A stretch of 64,000 nucleotides of DNA from Trochalopteron elliotii (lineage: Eukaryota > Chordata > Aves > Passeriformes > Leiothrichidae). Positions 38,081 through 49,500 of this stretch are shown one piece after another. The notes beneath the pieces were generated by a model. That model worked only from the letters and a program-made list of their open reading frames with translations, did not search any database and was not told the DNA's origin. The stretch lies in assembly GCA_024734555.1 (NCBI GenBank), contig JANPWX010000026.1:1879009-1943008 (forward strand), given 5' to 3'. The translations under genes and the position numbers were made by a program. The stretch's first letter is position 1, and each line of letters opens with the position of its first letter.

Positions 38081-38250
38081 TGTCATGGCTTAATCTCAGC
38101 TGGCAACCAGTCGCCATACTCACTCCACTGGTGGGATGGAGGACAGAACTAGAAGAGCCAAAATGAGAATTCTCATGGGTTGAGATAAAGACAATTTAAT
38201 AGGTAAATCAAAAGCCATGCATGGAAGCCAAGCAAAGTAAGGAATTTTTC
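38081..38250 (-). mobile_element. Degraded avian ERV LTR fragment
   Basis: The plus strand starts TGTCATGGCTTAATC and continues with AGCTGGCAACCAG, CACTGGTGGGATGG, CATGGGTTGAGATAAAGACA and ATTTAATAGG. These blocks, in this order, match the R/U5 end of a very common avian LTR family, as I remember it, read in reverse. In the element's own orientation (minus strand) it would end ...ATGACA at 38081. The U3 part with its promoter is missing, so only about 170 bp of one end survive. Divergence is clearly higher than in the solo LTR at 16066. No target duplication can be defined because the other end is lost. The family name was not checked. Confidence 0.78.
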
Positions 38251-41200
38251 ACAACTTCCATCCACAGTTAAATAGTTATTTAGAACAAATAAATTGTTAT
38301 ATATGAATTTTTAAACAACCTAGATTTAATTCTTAAGAAATCTAGACTGAGATTAAAAATACATTTGTAGCTGTGTTCATCCTCTGTGTTGTGAATATGG
38401 TTTTGTAGGCACAGCTACGCTTTAAACAAAGATATTAAGAAAGCAGAAAAACCTTACTCTGCTTTCTTTTAGATAGAGGTCAGAATTCCTATCCCAGCCA
38501 TTTGCAGAATATCCATTTTATGTGTTAAACAAGACAAATTACTTTGTATTTTAATGATTTTTTTAATATTATGAACAGTCTTAGTCAGAACACTTAAAAT
38601 TACTTATGGAATATCTTACAGAATCTCAATTATGAAGTTTTACATGCAGGCAGAATTTTTCCTTTCATAGAATCTATATAGAAAAGTGGATGCCTCAGTG
38701 GAGCATCCCTGTACCTTGCCATACAATAGTGAGAGGGATGGTTTTGGTCTTGCATCCCACTCCAAAAAAGAGACAAATATCAAGAGTGATTTCAGTCACA
38801 AATACAGATTGGTATCTTTTTAAACAATTCAGTATAATTCTTAAATTTACATAATTACACAAACACAATATCTTCAGAAAATGCCTACACAGAAAAATAA
38901 CAGTTCTTTTCATACAGCAGTATGTTTTATAGTTTTAGAGCACAGTTTATAGAAGTGAAAAACGCAACTAAGCCTCATGTGTAAAACTCATTTTAAAACA
39001 AACCATGTGGAACACCCTCCTAAAATTTGCCTAGAGAAAAACAAACCAGGACAGCATTTAAATACTACTAGTGTCAAAATGTTAGGTCTTTGATAATGGG
39101 TATATGGGGGAAGGTTAGCCACATCTATTTTAATCTTTTTGAAAAACATTTCTAGTCTGCTGAATGAGCATCTTCCTCTCTTTTTCATTATCAGGAGACA
39201 GAGAGAGGTTATGAGCTGTTTAAGAGCCTCACACCAGAGGCTGCCCTTTCAATAATTGGTGCAAAAATCTATTTTTAAAATTATTTATCTTAGCTGATTA
39301 TCTTACCTCAGCTGATGTAGCTTTTTCTTTCGATAGCTTCATGCTTCCAGTAGCCAATTTCCTCTGGAATATCAATTTCAGTGAACAGGAATGAAACATA
39401 CATCAAAGTAAATAAAAAGGATTAAACTTTTAGAATTAATTAACCATTATATACTGATAACAAATTTAAATCTTTACTCTAGATATTACTGTCAAGTTCA
39501 CTTGTTTCACAATTATAACAGTATGTAACAAATTTTTTTGGTTTTCAGTCAAAGAATTTTTAATAATTTCTAAATGACGCAAATTTAGACCTGATCAGGA
39601 AATTTTCAAAGCAAAATGACAATTTTTGAAAATAGAAATTCTTCAGAAGAAAAGATTGCAAAATCTTGTACCAGAAATAAACACCTCGTCACTCCAAGAT
39701 ATTCTTGACCCCACCAGGATGAGACACTCTAATGTGCTGCTGATGCTCAGTGTACTTTCAGACCATAAACCCCAAACTCTTGGTCCAAATGAGAGACAAG
39801 AGCTATAGACGCCTATGAAAGATGTCTGGATCAATAACTCCCATCAAAGGGTTTACGATTTCCATTGAAAAATGACAAGTTAATTCAGCCAGACAGGGGA
39901 ATTAGACTAGTTCTCTCTCTCATGCACACAGAATGAGAGAAACTGGGGCTTCTCCAAGAATTTTTTCTGTAGCGTGCACTAGAAAAAAAAAATCAAAATT
40001 ACATAAATCCTCCTATGATCAACAGTAAATCAGCTCTTTCACCATTTCTACATAAGAGCTGTAACTAGCAAGCATTAACATCAGGTTCCTTCACTTTTAC
40101 TGGAGATCACTGTCAAACATTGTAAACAGTTCACCAAATTGCATGTAATCTGGGACACTGAAATTAAAAATGTATTTTAAAAAGTATTTGAAAAATTTGT
40201 TAACATAAAACCTTCAAATTAAAAATGTCTGTAAAAGATAACTAACAAAAAATAAAATACTTATTTCTATTCATGTCCTCAGGTAAACAAAGCATAAAAT
40301 TTTAAAAATATGGAAACAAAACTATGCAAATTTAGATTACATATATTTGCATGTGAATAAGTTTAAATATACTACTAAAAAGTCTATGTTCTCCATGGAA
40401 AATTTTGAAATATTTTACTGAAATATTTCCCAGTTCCAGATACCAAACAGGAAAAAGGAGAAAGTAGCATCAGAGAATTAGCTGTCAGTTGCAATAATGG
40501 AACTAATATTGAAAACAATTTAACAGGATCATTCCCATCTTCTCATGTTCTCTCTGTCTCTATTTTCTTCAACAACAGAAAAATTCAGCACCTCTGTTTC
40601 TCAACTCATTTTATACGAGGCATATGTAATACAACCTGATTGTTTTCTAACTCCAGTAGTTTATATTTCAAATACGGTTTACACTGTAGGTAGACAAAGA
40701 AAGGAAGTAGCAGAAACAGAAACCTCACTGACCAGTAAAGTCTGAATTAGTTTTATAGCTGAAATTTAGAGAGAATTAAAAACCTCTCTGGAATGATAAT
40801 ACTGAGGATAGGTGGAAGAAAGACTGTAGGAAGAGACAAGATTCAAGAGCTCTAGGTTAAGAATCAGAAGGCTTTTATTGAAATCTGTGACTAGAATATG
40901 TATTTGTGACACTTCATACAAAACTACCACATGGACATAAATAATTCCCAAAGAGCATGTAAGGATTAGGACCAATGATCAGAGATGCTACATTATTTTT
41001 CCCCTAAAAGGATGAAAACTTTGCATGGCACTAAGAGTACAGAACCATAAAGCATTCAGAGAGAGACATAAAGCAGTCAGATGTCTTAAGTGAATGAGAT
41101 AACCTCCAAAAGTGTGATATACAATACTACCTCCCGACAAACATGTAGATAAGCAGTGCCAGTAGTATTGAGGTGCAAAATGAACTTGGATAGCTCAGCT

Positions 41201-43501
41201 ATCAATACCAGCATGTTTTCTCCCCAAACTCCAGCTACGGTACCTGATTTCCAGACAAGATGATTATTATATTAATCCTCATTTTTTGTGTATAAACATG
41301 AATGTCACAAATCATGTGCCTGCCCAGAGCTCAAAGAAATGCCCAGACACACCCAGGAAGTGGATATAGCTTCCAAGGATGGCCCCAGAATTTTCTTACA
41401 AATCATTCTCCTCCCATAATTTTAAGTTTTTAACAAATGAAGGGGGGGGGAAGAAAAAGAAAAAAGGGGGAAAAACCACCAAATAGCATATTTAATTAAC
41501 AAAATCATAAAAGGAAACAAAAATTTGCTGACTTCATATGTCTAAATTCAACCAAGGCTAGGAAAAATCATTACAAGTACACTTTAGGTACATTTATGCA
41601 TGCACTCTTTCTTTTTTGAAAGGTCAATTAAATGCCAAAAGTGTAACTAAAAATGAGAAATTATTTAACATTCAGCAGTTATAGCTTACCTGTTGGTATA
41701 CATTACACCTAATTAAGTACTTCACAATCATTTCAGAAAAAAAATCATAAATATTTACAAAATATCTACACCCTGTTAATAATAACTAGATTTTTAAAAA
41801 TACTTTCAGAAATACAATGAAGTGGAAATTTACTCTACTTATTTAAATTGTTTTGATTGCATAAAGAGTCAGCAGACAAAATATCTCCAAAGCTCCTGAA
41901 ATCCACATGGTATCTTGTAAGATACAATAGTGAATGAATAAAACAAACTATCACATATTTATGAGGTTTTTTTATGCTTGACTAGCTATATCTGCTATTA
42001 AAGGATTTAAAAAATAGTAACTGCATTCCCATGAAGTCTGCTGTATAAGAAGAAAAATGCATATTTTGTAAACTGTGGTGCAGCTTCTGGCAAGCTGGCA
42101 GGAAATGCCACACTGGAAATCACACACCACCAGGTATTTTTTTGCACAGTAGTCAATAATACCGTCTGTAGTCAAAAATTTTCTCTGGTGTGTTTTTCTT
42201 CTTGGAAATATCCCGCAAATCATAGACCACAAGATAATCTGATATTTTATGAATTGCCATTTTCAAAGTTACGCTGTGTACAAAACACATCACTAAGGTC
42301 CAAGTTCTCATATCCTCAGTCTCACCACATATCTTCCTTTTGGTCAGTCATGCAGCAAGGTGACATTAAAACGAAAGGACATTCAAACCTTTCCATACAG
42401 GAATTAAATCAGCACAGCAACAAGACAGCCCTCAAATGGGCCAGCAGGAAGCCAATAAGAAAGTAGATACTTATCAGCCAACAAGATAGGTCACGCTTGT
42501 ATTTATTTTACTAATTGTAATTTTGTATTCCTGGATTTTTCAGAAGACTGTTGTTTCTTTTCTAGCCCTTGTGAAAATAACTGTTCACCTTTTTAATTTT
42601 GTGCTTCTGGAATTAATCTGGCATTACCCTAGAAAAAAAACTTTATTATTTTATAGAAATCTACAGGCAACAAAATACCTTTAGGTTCTCCAGAACTGGA
42701 CTCTTAGAACTTCAAAGGCACAACAGACCCCCACCAGTCCCCCAATTCCCCAGGAGTATGATCAGTAGTTCTGTGAGTTCAACTCACACCTTTGCAGAAG
42801 GGTCATCCACAGGTCCCCTGGGCTTACTGCAGAAATTATTCCTAATTCACTGGAGCACGATATTAATTACAGCAGAGTGTGACTTCAGCTCTCACAAAAA
42901 TATATGCATCAATATGCAAAAAGACAAAGTTTGATTTATGCCTGTGTCTGTGTATATTTTCACTTTCTACCTCATTTTTTTTCATCATAGAAGGAGAGTC
43001 AATTAGTTTTATATCACCACTTTGTGTAGGCTGAAGTGCAGACCCAGGCTCTTTCCATAGAGTTATTTGAGAGAGTAAAATTGCCTGTGGACACTGTAAT
43101 AGCAACAAAGGTGATCCTCTTGATGTGACACCCTTTGACCCAATGCGAGATGTTTCCTTGGTATGCAATGGCAGCAGCTGCCTTTCCAGATATTTGAGCA
43201 ACAGAGCTCTACAAAGAAGTCAAAGCCTGAACTGAGAATCAGTAATACTTGGGGAAGAATTCCCTGGTGCAGGGAGTGAAAATAGTGCCTCAGTCATGAA
43301 TCAGTCATTTTTATTACGCATTACTTGACGTCTTCACTCCTATATCTTCATTCTTCCAGATCTTCACTCATGATCATCAGTAATGATGTGACTTATTTTG
43401 TCAGCTTGCCCACCAATCAAATCCATTTCCATAAGTCACACACGCAGGTTTGCTAGTACAGGGTACTTGAGACTTCGAGTTTCCAAAATGTCATTGACAT
43501 T
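38251..43501. other. Unique AT-rich stretch, no supported gene
   Basis: No recognised gene or transposon. Open frames up to 112 codons (42863-43201, minus) carry no familiar motif. The polypurine tract at 41439-41475 is listed separately. Confidence 0.55.
41439..41475 (+). repeat. Polypurine tract with G9 and G5 runs
   Basis: Thirty-seven consecutive purines include nine G at 41442-41450 and five G at 41466-41470, separated by A-rich purines. Such tracts can form triplex DNA and are prone to replication slippage. Two G runs are not enough for a classical intramolecular quadruplex. Confidence 0.9.
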
Positions 43502-44003
43502 TGAGTGGGTTGACCCAGGCTGGATCCCAGACACCCACCAAAGCCACTCTATTACTCCACTTCTCAGTTGGACAGAGGGGAGAAAATATAACAAAGATTC
43601 ATGAGTTAAGGCCCAGGAGATATCACCCAACAAATAGTGTCATGGGCAAAACAGATTCAAATTGGAGATATTTATTTATTTATTAATTTATTTCTTTTTA
43701 AATTTAACTTAATTAACAAAATCAGAGCAGGATAATGAGAAGTAAAACAAATCTTAAAAGTACCTTCCCTCTATCTCTTTCTCTTTCCCCCCTCTACCTC
43801 CTCCACCTGAGAGATGCAGGGAGGTAGGGCATGGAAGGTTATGGTCAGTTCATCACACGTCATTTCTGCCACTGCTCAGGAAGAGGAGGCCTTCCCCTGC
43901 TGCACTCTTGGGTCCCTTCCATAGGAGTCAGTTCTCCATGTACTTCTCTGAAGTGAGTCCATCCTACAGGCAACAGTTCTCCACAAACAACTGGAATGGG
44001 TTC
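43502..44003 (-). mobile_element. Second avian ERV LTR relic, different family
   Basis: About 500 bp match, in order, a common avian LTR that I recall. The blocks are TGAGTGGGTTGACCCAGGCT (43502), GACACCCACCAAAGCC (about 43530-43545), CAGTTGGACAGAGGGGAGAA (about 43566-43585), GTCATGGGCAAAACAGATTC (about 43640-43659), CAGAGCAGGATAATGAGAAG (43724 onward), a TCATCACACGTCATTTCTGCC block (43851-43871) and the repeated TCCATGTACTTCTC / CAACAGTTCTCCACAAAC blocks (43930-43990). The family's promoter lies toward the high-coordinate end, which is missing, so the orientation is inferred as minus and the element as truncated. Its poly-T-rich middle has expanded into a TTTA repeat. Divergence indicates an old insertion. 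Confidence 0.8.
43669..43696. repeat. (TTTA)n-like expansion inside LTR relic
   Basis: ATTTATTTATTTATTAATTTATTT is an imperfect tetranucleotide repeat that probably arose from a T/A-rich part of the LTR in which it sits. Confidence 0.8.
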
Positions 44004-46619
44004 TTATTTTAGCATGAAGATCTTAAAAAAATTAATGCAATAAAATTTACTTTGTACGTGCATTTGATGTTCTACAGTTGACCTCAGTATATCAACACAC
44101 ATTCATCAGTCAGCAAGTGCACAGTCTGAAATGTCAGTATGGCTTTTAATTTTCTTCTGATACAAAACCACGTTTTTATGTTTTCAAACATTTCCACCAA
44201 GTCTATCTGCCCTCCTTCCTACAGCAATCTCAAGATCCAGAGAGTCTGAGGTTCTTTCTGTACCTTACACTGATAGAATATAGAATTTCCACATGTAAAT
44301 TAAGAGTATTTTTTGCCTTTAGGAAATTCACAGCTATCCTTAAAGATGGAAACAGTCAAAGAAAAACTACCTTATTAAGGAAAAGTAATGAATTTCAGTT
44401 GCAAGCAATGAGTTTACTACTTCATTTTTTCAGCTCTTGACCCCAAGATGCCCTGTGATGGAAAGAGCTGGGAGCTTTTCCTTCCAAAATCTGTAAATAG
44501 TGTAAGATTGCAATAATTAGTTATAGTAGCTTGGTATCTACAGTTAGTCCTCGTACTCAAAGATAATCTTATCTAACCACTATTTTTGGATAATCATTAT
44601 TGAAAATACTATATGCATAAGTCTACTTTGCACAATTTGGATACACAACGCACTTTGTCTAAGCCTAAGAGACTTCACAATTAAGTGGTTCTTATGGCTT
44701 GCCAGATAATAATCATAATACGATCCCACCACTTTGCAATAATGTTACACACTTCGCAAAGAGCTAGATGCAATATGTCTTCAGATAATGCATGATTAGA
44801 CAAATTTGCCTTCTGTATTTTTAAAATATTGTTTAACAAATTTATACCATCACATATATGTTTTTATTCAGAAACAATTTGATTCCAGTATGGCTTGGAC
44901 TTACACAGTTAGTCATTCTAAGCATTCACCCTCCCCTAGCTCAGGCTCCTGGCTAGATGAGCAATTACACTGCATTGTCTCTGATCCCTGACCAAAAGGA
45001 CATCTTTATATTTGTAAGAAGGGCAGCTTAAAGCAACATCTGTCTAGTATGGCAATATTATTTACAGCCTTCTGTTAAAGATTTTAACTTTTCCAAGCAA
45101 ACCTTATGTGACACGGAATTACAGTTATGTTTCCAGTCAGATAATTCAGAATAAGAAGAATGTCTCGTTTCTGTGACTATCTGCCATTTACTATCATTAC
45201 TTCCATCTTCCTATTGCCACATTTTCTGATATTAAATTATTGTTCCCATTACAAATTTTGCTACTATTTTTCAGGTAGTGCTCTACTGTACTAATGCCAC
45301 AGGCACATAGATAGTTAACATGCTAGAAATGTGAGGGATAATGACCATCCATGCAAGCTCCTAAGCCACACAAAAGGCATAAGCTGTTTACAAGGAGCTA
45401 AAGGTGAGAGAGAAGATTATACCCCAACAAATTAAGCAAGCAATTTCTATTCTAGCCTTGATTCTCCTATGTAAGCACAGACAAGCACAGTTTCTATGTA
45501 TATTGATTTTCTTGCTGTGTCATGTTCTTTTTCTGTAGAAGACAGACAGGTTTTCTTAATGGTTTACAGGAGAAGCAACAAAATTCACTCAGATAGAACT
45601 TCAGTGCCAAGCAAGGAAATAATGTGTGGTGTTTAAGTGCTGGATTATGTCTCCAAATGAGTCACGTACGTTCCCAGCCCCTGGTATCAGCCATGAGCAG
45701 GACTATTTTTTGCTATAATAATCAGTGATACAGTTACCTGCCAACACCATCAACTCCCGGGGCATCAGAAATTTCGAGTCCAGGACAAGATCCCATATTT
45801 ATTAAATAAGGCTCTGTTGCAGGTAATATTCTAGCCCTGTGATATATTAAAGCAGCACAGACAATTTCAGGAAACAAAAGCACTGTTAAATGCTGGGGGT
45901 TTTTTTGACTGCTGTTTGTTAGCCTGTGATTTGACTGGCTTTTACTTAATTGTTTACAATTTCCAGCTGCTTATCAAATATATACGGCACACAGATTTTA
46001 ACCTGTGGATTGCTTATAAATGGTTGACTATAGCAACTTCGGTTTAAATAGGCTTTATTCTCATGAATATTCAATCATCTGTTTTTTCTAAATCCTGTTG
46101 TTTTCTTTCCTGTCTGGGTGACATAATAATTTGAAATCGTTCTGCTTTCTTTCACATCTAATGCTATTTTACACACAAAACTTGGATATGTACCCAAAAG
46201 TGCATTTTCTTGAATAAATTTCCCTGCATAAATATGTATACGGGGATGGGGTGGGGGCTAATTAAAAAGCCCATATACACAGTCAAGCCCAGATTGTATT
46301 GGGAAGGCAATGAAATTGCTCCCTTGCTGCACACTGTGAAGTGATCTAAAAATGGAAACTGCTGTGCTACTCTGTTAATGGAACAGGTTACAGAACAATT
46401 CAAGACCTTCCTCTCTCGTTCAGAAATTACTATGGCTTGAATGAGAAAATTATCTCTTTCCCCTGAAATGCACATATAGAAAGTGATTTGCTTTCTGTCC
46501 TTCATTACAAACAGGTATAGATCCCACTTAAATCTGCCAAAACCTAAGATAGTCAGATTGGAAAATGCTGGGAGATGGCAGGCTCACAGCCTACCATGTT
46601 AGTGCAAAGCTTAGACTGT
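44004..46619. other. Unique stretch containing an enhancer-like block
   Basis: No gene or repeat recognised. The part from about 45630 to 46150 has the look of vertebrate conserved noncoding DNA and is listed separately. The rest is ordinary AT-rich sequence. Confidence 0.5.
45630..46150. promoter_or_regulatory. Candidate conserved noncoding (enhancer-like) element
   Basis: This stretch is dense in motifs typical of developmental enhancers and free of simple repeats and stop-free frames. Visible sites include a forkhead-type TGTTTAC (45951-45957), an E-box CAGCTG (45964-45969), a GATA-type TTATCA (45971-45976) and an octamer-like ATGAATATTCA (46063-46073), followed by TAATAATTTGAAAT. The density and mixed composition resemble sequence-constrained noncoding DNA, but constraint cannot be measured from one genome. 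Motif matches this short occur often by chance, so this is an inference only. Confidence 0.3.
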
Positions 46620-46920
46620 TTTTCCCAGTGGATCAATTTACATTCATCTGTATTAGATTTTGCCTAACATTTCATTCATACCTGGATCTTGTAAAGCCCT
46701 TTTATGAGTCTGTGCTGCCTGCCACTGACCCCCTCAGTACCTTGAATAACACAGTATCATCTGCACACTTTCTCACTGCCTCTGACCATGATCACCAAAT
46801 TCATCTGTTTATCTTTCAGCCAGTGACTCATCCATGTTAGGATCTTTCCTCTTGCCCCACCAATGCCTTAAAAGCTCTAGGAGAATGTTTGCCTTTAGGA
46901 AACTTCAGTACATTATCTTA
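46620..46920 (-). mobile_element. Ancient CR1/L3-like LINE fragment, antisense
   Basis: Read on the plus strand, the blocks TTACATTCATCTGTATTAGA, GGATCTTGTAAAGCCCTTTT, CTTGAATAACACAGTATCAT followed by CTGCACACTTTCTCACTGCC, then CAGCCAGTGACTCATCCATG and TTAGGATCTTTCCTCTT follow, in order, the reverse complement of the reverse-transcriptase region of an old amniote CR1-type element that I remember from turtle, crocodile and bird genomes. About 120 bp of that consensus between the 'CTCACTGCC' and 'CAGCCAGTG' blocks is missing, so the copy has an internal deletion. The plus-strand open frame of 91 codons here is antisense noise. The element predates the CR1 copy at 5500, judging by divergence. 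Its retention could be chance or exaptation as a regulatory element. Confidence 0.72.
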
Positions 46921-48359
46921 GCAAACCAAATCATCCCATTGATATGCTTGCTGCTGCTCTGAAAGCACTTCAAGAAGCCATAAAAAGGCACAACCTCTGC
47001 CAACAGAGTTGTGATGAGATCTGCCCTTCACCAAAGCTTCTGCTGATCTGCCCAGCACAGGATTCAGAATGGCCAGCCTATGCTTCCCCACTTCACTCCG
47101 ACCAGCAATTTTAAATTTAGGATGTAAGAGTTGCCATTCTCCTCTCTCTGGATACCAGGGCTGTTCCAAAGGATGCCTACAAGTACAAGGTGGTACATAC
47201 TTAAGCTGTGTTCGAACTAGTATGTGAATGTATCACCAAGCTGATGATTTTGTGGTGTTCCTTCCATCTAACTGTACCACATATTTTTCTGCAGTCTGCA
47301 TGTTTTGAACATATCCCATCTGACTCCTTTTTTTTCTGTGTTAGAGCCTTACAGGGTGCAAACATTTTTGCTTCTTCCACAATGCATATCAATGCATGAA
47401 GCTCACGGAACTTCCCTGAAATGGCCTCATGCTCCTTGAGTGCTTCTTCTATAATCTGGCTGTAACAGTACAGGCTGTCTGGTAGGCTTCTTTTCCAAAT
47501 ACACTGGAAAAATTATTTTGTTCTAGTTTTGTTCCTTTAGCCAGCTTTTTCTGACTTCTCCTTGACTTGCAGAATAATATTTTATATTTAAGCTACCAGT
47601 GTTTATGATAATTATTCTTTTCTATTTATTTATACTTGCAATTATTTTATTCCTGTGATGGTTGTCAGGTACAACCATTTACGGAGTCCTTGCCAGTGAT
47701 CACGATAGTAAATGTATGGGTCTGTGACAAGACCATGCTATACAAAATCATCCTCCTGACCAGTTCTGTACAATGAGAATTGCATCCTCTTTGTAGTTAT
47801 TATCATCTCAGATAATCAACAAAAGGTGCACCCCTAAACTTTACCTTTCTTTCTCCCTACAAAAATATTTTTGTCACTCTGGCAGAAGACTCTCCAATAA
47901 GTCTTGACCAGACAAATTCAGGTCACTCATGCACTGTGGAAAGAAGCCATACAAGCATAGATGGATATATATAAATACCTGATTCAGATCAACACAAGCT
48001 AACAGAAGCATGCCAATTGCTTTAACTAGATGGCCAAAGTTTAGCTAAATTCAGTACTCACCAATTATGGCAGCAGTGCCAGATAAGTCAAGCCACTTAT
48101 GCCGTGTGTCAAAAGAGGTTACAAAGTCAAAATATGACTACCAGAATCTTGAAAACTTTTCTTTTCATGGTTTAAAATAAGTAATGAAAATCAGATATAT
48201 TTTCCCCTACAGAAAGAAAACAATCTCTTGTATGAGAAAGAGTAAAGGCACAAGATCTATTCCCAATGACTGTATCTACAAAGATTCCAATGATATATGT
48301 ATCTGAGCATACCTGGAAATGCACTAGCTATTCATTTATGTACCCACTCCATAGAGTGT

Positions 48360-48600
48360 TCAGTATTCTGTCAGATTTTGCACTGCATATAAAAGCAACC
48401 ACCATGTTTTAATCAGTTGGTTAAAACAAAAGGAAAGGTCTGTTCTTATTAATTGGCAATTGTATCCTTTAATGATAATGCATTTATTTCCCAGTTTTGC
48501 ATAGCCTCTTATGATTTTTTGGTAACTATGGCAACTATTCATTTTTGTTTGAATAAATATGTGTTGTAATGCCATGTGACTTGCTGGCATATATACTAAG
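48360..48600. promoter_or_regulatory. Candidate enhancer-like element with RFX X-box
   Basis: The block has several homeodomain/POU-type strings (TTAATTGGCAATTG, TTAATGATAATGCATTTATT) and a strong match to an RFX X-box. It contains no simple repeat and no transposon that I recognise. The combination resembles conserved regulatory DNA. Conservation itself is not visible here. Confidence 0.3.
48522..48535 (+). promoter_or_regulatory. RFX X-box-like motif
   Basis: GTAACTATGGCAAC matches the RFX-factor X-box consensus GTTRCCATGGYAAC at 12 of 14 positions, with a perfect GGCAAC half-site and the correct spacing of the imperfect inverted repeat. RFX proteins control ciliary and some neural and endocrine genes. 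Which gene this could serve is not visible in the window. Confidence 0.45.
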
Positions 48601-49374
48601 GCTGCCTGCTGGAACTAGGATGCCAGAATTTGGTTTTCCCACTTAGCTTTAAATTGACATGTCCACTCTTGGTGAAGAAAGTGCCTATCTTTGCTAAGGA
48701 AAAAAAAAGTATTTGTCCTGAGTAGGTGGAAAAGGTCATTCAGTTCAGTGCACAAAGCACAGGTGCTAATGACTGCTGACAGAAGAGTGAGTCAGTCTGG
48801 CTGAGCAAAGAAAATACTGGAATTACCTTTTACTAAGCTATGGCATCAATACTCGCCAAGAAGAAAGAAAGAGGGAAAAAAGAGGATGAGGCATGAAACC
48901 ACAGCTGAATTTTACCTGCGTCCTAGAGAGAGCAGCTCGACTCCCTGTCATAAGAACACAATTCAGCAGCTCTGGCTTAGGCTGTGGTGTGCAGAATCAC
49001 TGATGTAACATTCCAGAGTTGATTGCTCTGCTGTCATTCTTCAGGCCAGTGTAACCTCGACCCTTAGAAAATACCTGCTAGCACTAATTCCTCCTAAAAT
49101 AAAGTTCCTGAACTTTGATTACTACATTTTCAGGCTCACATATTTCAATGGATTGAAGCATCACAACAGTAGATTTTTCTCTTCCTAATTCATTCCCATC
49201 TCTTTATGCTCTTCTGTTTTCTTAGAAAAGTGGGAAATTTTATTCAAGTCAGTAAATGCTAGAAGGTACAATTTTACTTCTTCTTGTTGTCTTGTGGCAG
49301 CTGCTTCAGTATACCTGAAATCTCAAATACATCCTCAGTTATTTGGGCCCTGTTCTGGTCTCTCATCAGCATAA

Positions 49375-49500
49375 CACAGAATGGTAAAATAATTCAGGTT
49401 GGAAAGGATTTCAGGATATCCTCTGGTGTAACCTGCCATTCAGAGTGGAGAGTCAAATTTATTTCAGACCAGGTTGCTCAATCCAATTTCAGCAGCATTC
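49375..49500 (-). mobile_element. CR1 LINE 3'-end fragment, antisense
   Basis: The plus strand reads ACACAGAATGG, then AATTCAGGTTGGAAAGGATT (from 49390), TCAGGATATCCTCTGGTGTA, a CATTCAGAGTGGAG block and ATTTCAGACCAGGTTGCTCA. This order is the reverse complement of an avian CR1 3' untranslated end as I recall it (the 'ggttggaaagg...ctagtccaacc...caggttgctca' pattern). The element therefore runs on the minus strand, with its 3' terminus near 49375 and truncation near 49500. At about 125 bp it is one of the very short 5'-truncated copies that are usual for this family. Confidence 0.78.

Larger units (their letters stand above)
46921..49374. other. Unique stretch, no supported gene
   Basis: No recognised gene or transposon. 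It includes a moderately G+C-rich block (46930-47200) of unknown identity and the enhancer-like block at 48360-48600, listed separately. Confidence 0.5.

Noticed and set aside
46565..46840. 91-codon plus-strand open frame
   Set aside because: Most of it is antisense to the ancient LINE fragment and not a gene in its own right.
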